Source of the DNA: Actinomycetota bacterium
Lineage (GTDB): Bacteria > Actinomycetota > Actinomycetes > Actinomycetales > Microbacteriaceae
Direction: 5' to 3'
Assembly (NCBI GenBank): GCA_030840335.1
Contig: JAUZFR010000183.1
Coordinates: 1-37,145, forward strand
Length of the DNA: 37,145 nucleotides
The notes under the pieces were generated by a model. That model saw only the letters and a program-made list of their open reading frames with translations, was not told the DNA's origin and did no database searches. The position numbers were made by a program, and so were the translations under genes. Within the stretch, counting starts at the first letter, position 1. The number at the start of each line of letters is the position of its first letter. This document shows positions 31,701 through 37,145 of this stretch, piece after piece.

Positions 31701-33921
31701 CGTGCCGGCGCAGGGCATCTCGGTGCTGAGTTTCCGCGCGACCATCGATGTCTCGGCCGCAGCGACGACGGTGATGAACCAGGCCGGCGTGAACTACACC
31801 GACCCAATCGCGGCAGACCCCACGACCACGCTCTCGTCCGCATCCAATGCGACCTCGACTGCCGTCGCGCCGGCCGTCGACCTCGCCGTCACTGCGGAAT
31901 TCACCTCGGCAACCGTCGCAGGGTCGACCACAAGCATCGAGTTCACGGTCACGAACAACGGACCGGACGTCGAGCCCGCCGCGAGCCTCACCGGAGACGT
32001 GCCGAGTGCCCTCGATTTCGCGACCGTGACGCTGGAGGACGGCACGCCCTGCTCGATCTCGGCGGGTACCTTCACCTGCGATCTCGGATCACTGGTCGTC
32101 GGTGCCAGCCGTATGGTGACGATTGCGGGTGTCATCGACTCCGCAACCGCCGCCGGCGAGACGATCGGCAGCCAGGCGACCGCGGGGAGCACCCTTGCTG
32201 ATTACGCGACCGCAAACAACTCAGCTACGGCGGAGGCGACGGTCGAGACGTCGGCTGACCTGTCGATCACCAAGGCATTCGTCGGGGTGACTCCTCCCGT
32301 GGCGGGTGGAATCGCGAACTATGAGATCGTGGTCGCCAATGATGGCCCATCCGACGCCACATCGGTCGTCGTCGTCGATTCGCTGCCGGGTTCGCTCGTC
32401 TTCGAGTCCGCTTTCGTGGCATCGGGAGCCGGCCAGTGCGATGCGAGCTCCGGTGTGCTGACCTGTACCTTCGCGTCGATCGCCGCGGACGCGAGCGTCA
32501 TCATCGAACTCGAGACCCGCGTGAGCCCGAGCCTTGGGGGCGCCGCGGTCGTGAACGCGGCGTCGGTGACATCCGCGACTCCCGACCCGCAGCTGTCCAA
32601 CAACGCGTCGGCGGTCTCGCGACTGTCTGACCAGTCGGCGGACCTGTCGATCGCCGTCACCGCCCTCCACACGAGCGTGCATCCGGGAGACCCGATCGCA
32701 TTCGAGCTCACCGTTTCGAACGATGGTCCTTCCGATGCGAGCGGAGTTGTGGTCACGGTCCTGCTGCCGGTCGGAATCGAGGATGCGGTCGTCTCGACGC
32801 CCGACGGAACCTGCACCCTGGCCTCCGGGCACGTCAGCTGCACGATTTCGAGCATCGGTGCGGGTGCATACCCGGTAGTCATCACCGTCAGCGGTTCCGT
32901 CCCCTGGTCAGCGGTCGCACAGGTGTTCGTCAACTCTGCGTCGGTCGTCTCCTCGACACCCGACCCGGTCGTGGCCAACAACGTCGACAGCGCGACGATC
33001 TCGGTCGAGCTCGAGGCCGATGTCGCAGTCTCCATCGAGTCGACCCAGGCATCCTTCACCGCGGGATCCGCTGCCGGTTACCTCCTGGTCTTCAGCAACC
33101 ATGGTCCGACGCGCGCCGACGGTGTGCACGTCGTGGATGCGTTGCCCGCGGGCTACATCGGAGCCACCGTCGACGTTCCCTCGGCCGCGGTCATGCTCGG
33201 TGGAGCCACCGGAAGCTGCGCGATCGTGAGCGACACCGTGGTTTGCGACCTCGACACCCTCGCAGTTGGCCAGACGTGGACCGTCCAGATCAGCGGCGCG
33301 GTCTCTGCAGACTTCACGGGGACATCGACAGTCGACTCGGCGACCGTGTCGACTACGACGCCGGACCCCGCCCTCGCGAACAACCAGGCAAGCATTTCGA
33401 CACCGACGGTTCGCGCCATCGACCTTGCCACCACCATCACCTCGTCGAAGTCCGCGGTGAAGCTGGGTGGCCACACGACCTACACGATCACAGTCGTCAA
33501 CAACGGCCCTTCCATCGACGCGAGCATCCTGACGCTAGCCGTCCCGGCCCGGCGCCTCGTGGTGACGGGCGGCCACTCGAGCGCCGGCAGCTGGAGCGAG
33601 CAAAGCTACCGATGGGTGCTGCCCGCCCTGCCAGTGGGCGGCTCGGCCACTCTGACGTTGAGAGCCCGGCTGAGCGGCGCCGGTTCGTCGGTCGCAACTG
33701 TTCGGATCGCCGCGAACGCCGTTGAGGACAGCCAGCCGCTCAACAACGTCGCCTCGGCGGCCGTGTTCGTGCAGAAGCTCCGCGCGACTCGCGTCGTGCT
33801 CGCCTTCACGGGCAGCAATCTTGCTCCCGGCCTGCTGACGGGTGGACTGCTGTTCGTTGTCGGAGCGTTTGCGCTCGGTCTGGATGTCGCCAGGAGACGG
33901 CGTGCCCGCGCCGAAGACTGA
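28765..33921 (+). CDS. Giant DUF11-repeat cell-wall protein with LAFTG sortase signal
   Basis: The product has 1718 residues and starts at GTG with only a weak GGATGA upstream. A signal peptide (about 1-35, ending TIALA) is followed by a beta-sandwich domain (about 40-215; GGFEQPDVGATWTYLPQGAVPGWDT resembles carbohydrate-binding or DUF642-like modules). Then come ten or so DUF11-type Ig-like repeats (recurring ADLSITK...NNGPSDA...V.DPLP...C.F.SI..GA...I). Residues 218-881 and 882-1545 are two related superrepeats, each opening with TTKSVxNLSG, and a last DUF11 unit starts near 1553. The C-terminus has LAFTG (1679-1683), a membrane helix and RRRRARAED, an LAXTG-type sortase signal. It is therefore probably attached to the peptidoglycan as a long stalk or adhesin. 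No sortase gene is in the window. Confidence 0.88.
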   Translation: MRNLQLRSAMAFAAATALVAGGLLAVSTPATIALADQSPTVCGASTTLVNGGFEQPDVGATWTYLPQGAVPGWDTSATDGQLELWHTGFNGITAAGGSQFAELNATQASTLSQTIDTSPGQTLEWQLDHRGRGGGNNSSLIPDVMQVIIGAEGGAPVSQGQLSDTVAAWGHHVGTYVVPAGQTRTTLGFQSVSSAGGNPSFGNFLDNVSFGTGPCLITTKSVTNLSGHSTVRPGDSLRYTVSTVNHGGSPAVQATATDTLDPGLHLVPGSMILNNFGVGGSVSAQSGDDAAEYDSGSRTLTARLGTSATAAQAGSVQAQESASLTFTATVDPSAALGTINNDAAVHYLDPLISDPASAGRNSVSNTVSTPIGAAVDLDVASTFVGTSVAGMGSTYTATVTNHGPQAEPNATLTGVIPAALDSAVVTIDGGAPCVVSGGTYSCSLGALAVGASWSVTVAGSLSPSVPAGALLSATSTANSTIYDWVSSNDVAVAKAAVLTSANLSITKQLASTDSPVAGGFVTYTIAIANTGPSDATAVVISDPLGANLSYVSGIVTQGSGSCSSAAGVVSCSFPTIALGATATISLELRLASGAGVTLVTNTATVSASTPDPDLTNNASSVSRMSTVRSDVALDMSADHPTVLAGGIVVYDIAVANSGPSDAETVVVTDVLPAGLGNVSATAPEATCVVSSGVVTCTFASVVAGPSLHHITITATVSPDAPVADMTNAASASTASPDSAPGNNSADATVAVVLKADLAVSMQASAGSAISGTALSYSITITNNGPSRADHVQITDAIPADVLDAVASSPQGVCTIAAGSLTCDLPTLATGATWVIDVSGTLSAQFVAPVLTNSATTTATSPDPVSTNNTATVDLGNDARLVTTKSVVNLSGNSPALPGDVVQYSVSTRNAGGVPADQAVATDVLPVGLSLVAGSITLSNAGVASPRTETVGDDAVDYSAATRTVTARLGASATASLAGSVPAQGISVLSFRATIDVSAAATTVMNQAGVNYTDPIAADPTTTLSSASNATSTAVAPAVDLAVTAEFTSATVAGSTTSIEFTVTNNGPDVEPAASLTGDVPSALDFATVTLEDGTPCSISAGTFTCDLGSLVVGASRMVTIAGVIDSATAAGETIGSQATAGSTLADYATANNSATAEATVETSADLSITKAFVGVTPPVAGGIANYEIVVANDGPSDATSVVVVDSLPGSLVFESAFVASGAGQCDASSGVLTCTFASIAADASVIIELETRVSPSLGGAAVVNAASVTSATPDPQLSNNASAVSRLSDQSADLSIAVTALHTSVHPGDPIAFELTVSNDGPSDASGVVVTVLLPVGIEDAVVSTPDGTCTLASGHVSCTISSIGAGAYPVVITVSGSVPWSAVAQVFVNSASVVSSTPDPVVANNVDSATISVELEADVAVSIESTQASFTAGSAAGYLLVFSNHGPTRADGVHVVDALPAGYIGATVDVPSAAVMLGGATGSCAIVSDTVVCDLDTLAVGQTWTVQISGAVSADFTGTSTVDSATVSTTTPDPALANNQASISTPTVRAIDLATTITSSKSAVKLGGHTTYTITVVNNGPSIDASILTLAVPARRLVVTGGHSSAGSWSEQSYRWVLPALPVGGSATLTLRARLSGAGSSVATVRIAANAVEDSQPLNNVASAAVFVQKLRATRVVLAFTGSNLAPGLLTGGLLFVVGAFALGLDVARRRRARAED

Positions 33922-33934
33922 GAGCGCGGCGCGG

Positions 33935-34975
33935 CTACGTTGAGCGGCGCTTGACCGCGGCGCTGTCGGGTGCCGGACCGGTCGACTCGCCGAGTACTAG
34001 TGGACACGCAAGGAGAACGTGCGGTGGATGCTCGACCGTGCCCTCCAGCAGGTCGATCAGCGCGGCAACACCGAGCTCGCCCAGCTCCGCGGCGGGCGCG
34101 TTCATTGTGCTGAGGATCGGGTCAGAGAGTGCGCCCATCTCGGACGAGGTCGCGATTGAGAGGACGGAAACATCCTCCGGCACGCTGAGTCCGGCATGCT
34201 TGAACCCGCTGACCACCCCGAAGGCGGCGTTTTCGTTCATGACGATTACCGCGGTCGTCTCCGGATCTGCCGCGAGAACGTCGCGCGCCGCCTGTCGTCC
34301 GTCGTGCGGGCTGCCTTCGCAATAGACGACGACCTGCTCGAGCCCGCGTGCCACCATCCCGTCGCGGTATGCAGACGCGGTGCGCACAAGCGGTCCAATG
34401 TCGTCGAGGATCGAATTCGGCGTGCGTTCGCTCACGAATGCGATGTGGCTATGACCGAGCTCGGTGAAATAGTCGAGCGCCTGCTCGAGGGTCGTCGAGA
34501 AGTCGATGTCGACGAACGGCAGCGACTCGTCGTGAGTGCGGCCGATGAGAGCAAAAGGCGTGTTCGATTCGACGAGTTTGTCAACGCGCGCATCGTTGAT
34601 CTGTACCTCCATCAGGATGACCCCGTCGACGAGGCCGCCGGCGAGCAGGTGCGACATCTGCTTCGCATCGTTACTCACCGGCCAGAGCACGAAGTCGTAA
34701 CCGCGCTCCTGGGCGACGCTTGCCGCCTTGGTGATGAACTTCATAATCGTCGGGCCGGCTCGATGGTCGAGTGCCGGGTAGAGCAGGGCGATGATCCGCG
34801 TGCGGTGACTGGCAAGAGCACGAGCCACGACGTTGCGCTGGTAGTGCAGCTCATTCATCGCCTCGATGATGCGCGATCGGGTGTCGGGTGCCACGCGCTT
34901 CGTGTTGTTGACGACAAATGAGACGGTAGCAATCGAGACACCGGCACGGATTGCGACGTCGCGCATCGTTGCCAT
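33935..34975 (-). CDS. LacI-family transcriptional regulator
   Basis: The product has 346 residues and starts at ATG with GGAG upstream. The N-terminal helix-turn-helix (residues about 4-24, MRDVAIRAGVSIATVSFVVNN) and hinge helix (ARALASHRT, about 51-59) are typical. The periplasmic-binding-protein-like domain follows (RIIALLYPALDHRAG, then DGVILMEVQINDARVD and the C-terminal PEDVSVLSIATSSEMGALSDPILSTMNAPAAELG). It is divergent from the ThuA-like/oxidoreductase pair and probably represses both itself and that pair through the palindrome at 35028-35045. The inducer is probably a sugar or sugar derivative. It converges with the DUF11 gene across only 13 bases. Confidence 0.93.
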   Translation of the reverse strand: MATMRDVAIRAGVSIATVSFVVNNTKRVAPDTRSRIIEAMNELHYQRNVVARALASHRTRIIALLYPALDHRAGPTIMKFITKAASVAQERGYDFVLWPVSNDAKQMSHLLAGGLVDGVILMEVQINDARVDKLVESNTPFALIGRTHDESLPFVDIDFSTTLEQALDYFTELGHSHIAFVSERTPNSILDDIGPLVRTASAYRDGMVARGLEQVVVYCEGSPHDGRQAARDVLAADPETTAVIVMNENAAFGVVSGFKHAGLSVPEDVSVLSIATSSEMGALSDPILSTMNAPAAELGELGVAALIDLLEGTVEHPPHVLLACPLVLGESTGPAPDSAAVKRRST

Positions 34976-35005
34976 GAGTATCTCCGTCCCTGTTCAATCG
35001 AGCAC

Positions 35006-35034
35006 AGTATGCCAGTCCACAGCAATCTAGTAAA
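35006..35034 (-). promoter_or_regulatory. Probable promoter of the LacI-type regulator gene
   Basis: On the minus strand TTTACT (35029-35034) and CATACT (35006-35011) are separated by 17 bases. The -35 box lies inside the palindromic operator. Confidence 0.45.
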
Positions 35035-35045
35035 GCGGTTAACTA
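35028..35045. promoter_or_regulatory. LacI-type operator between the divergent genes
   Basis: TAGTAAAGCGGTTAACTA is an 18-bp palindrome with 14 symmetric positions and the central CG typical of LacI-family operators. It covers the -35 box of the regulator promoter and ends five bases before the -35 box of the ThuA-like gene promoter, so one bound dimer could block both. Confidence 0.65.
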
Positions 35046-35050
35046 TTTTG

Positions 35051-35080
35051 TTGACAGGTGACACTAATTGCGTTCAGAAT
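35051..35080 (+). promoter_or_regulatory. Promoter of the ThuA-like/oxidoreductase operon
   Basis: TTGACA (35051-35056), an 18-base spacer and CAGAAT (35075-35080) form a good promoter. A leader of about 60 bases follows before the ATG at 35148. Confidence 0.6.
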
Positions 35081-35147
35081 GCCGGAACCGGCAACTAATA
35101 GTTCCGATTCGATTCACTCAGCAATTAGCACCGAAGGGAACCTGTCC

Positions 35148-35951
35148 ATGCACCGCGAGGGCACTGCCGAACATCCGCTCCGAGTCGTCGTCTGGGGCGA
35201 GAACCGTCACGAAAAGATCGAGCCGCACGTCGCCGAGATCTACCCCGACGGCATGCACGAAACGATCAAACGTGGCATCGAGGAAAACCTTGGAGCCCGC
35301 GCGGTCGTGTCGACCGTAACGCTCGATGACCCAGAGCACGGACTGACCGAAGAACTGCTCGCCTCGACCGACGTGCTCACCTGGTGGGGTCACGCGGCGC
35401 ATTCCGAGGTGAGCGACGAAGTCGTCGAGCGCGTGCACCGCCATGTTCTCTCGGGCATGGGACTGATCGTGCTGCACTCCGGTCACTGGTCCAAGATCTT
35501 CACGAAGCTGATGGGAACGAGCTGCACGCTGCGGTGGCGCTCCGAGCACGATCGCGAACTGGTGTGGACGGTCGACCCGACACATCCGATCGCGCAGGGC
35601 GTGCCGCACCCCATCGAAATTCCGGAGCAGGAAATGTACGGAGAACGGTTCGACATCCCTGCGCCCGATGAAATCGTGTTCATCAGTTCGTTCACCGGCG
35701 GAGAGGTATTCCGCAGCGGATGCACGTTCCGCCGCGGCAACGGGCGGATCTTCTACTTCAGCCCGGGCGACCAGGACTTTCCGGTGTACCACCACAAGGA
35801 CGTGCGTCGCGTGATTGCAAACGCCGTCGAGTGGGCGGTGACCGATCGCCCCGAGCGAGAGGTGCCCGTGCTGCTCCGCTACGAGTCGGGCGACTTCTTC
35901 AATGGCCACGGCTACAAGGGCGCGATCAAAGAGCAGGTTGATGCGTCGTGA
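35148..35951 (+). CDS. ThuA-like domain protein
   Basis: The product has 267 residues. ATG 35148 has GAAGGGA at 35133-35139; a longer frame from 35058 would start inside the promoter. ThuA-like proteins have a class I glutamine amidotransferase-like fold. Family motifs are [13 protein letters not shown] near the N-terminus, LTWWGHAAH (77-85), [10 protein letters not shown] (109-118) and [13 protein letters not shown] (204-216). They are associated with use of trehalose and other glycosides, often beside sugar dehydrogenases, and some are linked to keto-sugar metabolism. There is no signal peptide. It overlaps the next gene by 4 bp. The exact reaction here is unknown. Confidence 0.88.
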   Translation: MHREGTAEHPLRVVVWGENRHEKIEPHVAEIYPDGMHETIKRGIEENLGARAVVSTVTLDDPEHGLTEELLASTDVLTWWGHAAHSEVSDEVVERVHRHVLSGMGLIVLHSGHWSKIFTKLMGTSCTLRWRSEHDRELVWTVDPTHPIAQGVPHPIEIPEQEMYGERFDIPAPDEIVFISSFTGGEVFRSGCTFRRGNGRIFYFSPGDQDFPVYHHKDVRRVIANAVEWAVTDRPEREVPVLLRYESGDFFNGHGYKGAIKEQVDAS

Positions 35952-37081
35952 CCGGCTTTGCCACCCTCGCTGACGCCACGACGCCCGTGCGCGTGATTCT
36001 GGTTGGTGCCGGCGCGATGGGCAGGAACTGGTTCGATGTTCTGCAGGCGTCGACCGACGTGTCGCTGGTCGGGCTCGTCGATCTGGATCTTGAACTCGCG
36101 AACCGGGTCAAGACCGAGTCCGGGCTGACCGACCTCGTGGTCGGGGCGAGCGTGACAGAGGTCGCGGAGACGACCGGTGCGCAGGCCGTCATCAACGTGA
36201 CCGTTCCCGTCGCGCACTATGCCGTCAACACCGAAGCCCTGTTCGCGGGCCTTCCCGTTCTGTGTGAGAAGCCGATCGCGCCAACAGTGAGCCAGGCGCT
36301 TGCTCTCGCCGCTGCGTCCGAGGCATCCGGACAGTTGCTGATGACGAGCCAATCGCGCCGGTACTACCGGGCTCTCGTGGAATTCCGGCGAGAGATCGCC
36401 ACGCTTGGCGATGTCGGCATTGTCACGACCGAGTTCTATCGCGGACCTCGGTTCGGTGGGTTCCGCGACTCGATGGAGCAGCCTCTTCTCCTCGACATGG
36501 CGATCCACGCATTCGACGTCTCCCGGTACATCCTTGGCGCTGAGCCGGTTTCGGTGTACTGCCAGACGTTCAATCCTTCGTGGAGCTGGTACCAGGGCGA
36601 CGCCGCGGCAATCGCGACCTTCGAGTTCGGCGGCGGCATCCGGTACCTCTTCAACGGAAGCTGGTGCAGCGACGGGCTCGAGACGTCATGGAACGGCAAC
36701 TGGCGGGTCAGCGCCTCGGGTGGTACGGCGAGCTGGGACGGGCAGACCTCACCCCAGGTCGCGCGGACCGGCGAGGGGCGCGAAGCGATCGTGGCCGAAC
36801 CGGATGTGCCCGAGGAGATTGCCGGCTCGCTTGCGGAGTTCATCCACGCCATCCGCACCGGCGAGACGCCGTCGGGCGCGGTGCACTCGAACATCCTGAG
36901 CCTCGCAATGGTGGAGGCCGCCGTTCGATCTGCCGACACCGCCGAGACAGTTGTGCTAGCGGACATGCTCGAAGACGCCTGGGCCGCAGCGCTTCAGGAT
37001 GAAAAGGACTCCCGGACGCTCGCGGTGCTCCAGGGTTGGGGCTCCGCGAGATCCGGGCTGTCGGTCGAGGTAGGCGTCTGA
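35948..37081 (+). CDS. Gfo/Idh/MocA-family sugar oxidoreductase
   Basis: The product has 377 residues. GTG 35948 overlaps the stop of the ThuA-like gene (GTGA), so the two are translationally coupled. The N-terminal Rossmann domain binds NAD(P) through VGAGAMG (19-25). The conserved EKP motif is at 107-109 (VLCEKPIAP) and the catalytic Asp183/His187 pair lies in [10 protein letters not shown]. Enzymes of this family oxidise or reduce hydroxyl groups on sugars, inositols and glycosides. With the ThuA-like protein and the LacI regulator it forms a small glycoside-processing unit similar in content to thuAB of rhizobia; no transporter is visible within the window. Confidence 0.92.
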   Translation: MTGFATLADATTPVRVILVGAGAMGRNWFDVLQASTDVSLVGLVDLDLELANRVKTESGLTDLVVGASVTEVAETTGAQAVINVTVPVAHYAVNTEALFAGLPVLCEKPIAPTVSQALALAAASEASGQLLMTSQSRRYYRALVEFRREIATLGDVGIVTTEFYRGPRFGGFRDSMEQPLLLDMAIHAFDVSRYILGAEPVSVYCQTFNPSWSWYQGDAAAIATFEFGGGIRYLFNGSWCSDGLETSWNGNWRVSASGGTASWDGQTSPQVARTGEGREAIVAEPDVPEEIAGSLAEFIHAIRTGETPSGAVHSNILSLAMVEAAVRSADTAETVVLADMLEDAWAAALQDEKDSRTLAVLQGWGSARSGLSVEVGV

Positions 37082-37117
37082 CGTGGGTGGGTTTTAGACC
37101 AGGTGAGTGACCGACGA

Positions 37118-37145
37118 CTAGTCGGCGAGGTCGTCGACCGGTTGA
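37118..37145 (-). CDS. Possible C-terminal end of a minus-strand gene (partial)
   Basis: Read from the right edge on the minus strand, one frame gives QPVDDLAD followed by TAG. The acidic ending, G/C-rich third positions and position downstream of a converging gene are compatible with a gene that enters from outside the window. Eight codons are too few for certainty. Confidence 0.25.

Noticed and set aside
1-37145. CRISPR arrays, insertion sequences, prophage or integrase genes
   Set aside because: No array of regularly spaced identical repeats was seen, apart from the short TTGCAA operator array, and no transposase, integrase or phage structural protein is encoded.

Overview
This is a high-GC chromosomal window that looks actinobacterial, most likely from the family Microbacteriaceae. 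The evidence is the paired clpP1/clpP2 genes, strong G/C preference at codon third positions, extracytoplasmic proteins with an LAXTG-type sortase signal, a DUF2510 protein, and promoters of the TAnnnT type that often give leaderless transcripts. The family placement is an inference.

Layout. 1-2880: the 3' part of a lipoprotein gene and a divergent-domain secreted surface protein (BspA-type LRR, InlB B-repeats, Ig-like). 2881-10765: a core block with tRNA-Gly(TCC), a DUF2510 protein, tRNA-Pro(TGG), trigger factor, clpP1-clpP2 and clpX. This protein folding and proteolysis cluster is interrupted by two minus-strand genes, an acyltransferase-3/SGNH protein and a CopC-like membrane-anchored protein. 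10766-18865: a sugar cassette of ROK repressor, two ABC permeases, a binding lipoprotein, a GH15-like exo-glucosidase and a GH31 alpha-glucosidase. It has no ABC ATPase and probably imports and hydrolyses alpha-gluco-oligosaccharides in the cytoplasm. 18943-22343: a BenE-type transporter, an epoxide hydrolase-like protein and an LLM-class flavin oxidoreductase. 22452-25580: an M3 metallopeptidase gene divergent from a winged-helix regulator gene, and a small gene. 25672-28484: valS with a small translationally coupled gene. 28765-33921: a very large DUF11-repeat wall protein. 33935-37081: a LacI regulator divergent from a ThuA-like/Gfo-Idh-MocA pair.

The most striking signal is in the 107-bp gap between the M3 peptidase and the winged-helix regulator. 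Six TTGCAA cores (the last is TTGCAC) recur at exactly 14-bp intervals from 24534 to 24609. They form the -35 elements of both divergent promoters and cover the start site of the regulator. This looks like an autoregulatory operator array that couples the regulator to the peptidase. Other notable structure includes five genes with a TAnnnT-N6-start leaderless arrangement (which corrects one start codon), a near-perfect 97-bp palindrome over the end of the gene after valS, a nested double palindrome after clpP2, a repeated inverted element before the M3 gene, a 664-residue en bloc duplication in the DUF11 protein, and clear palindromic operators for the ROK and LacI regulators.
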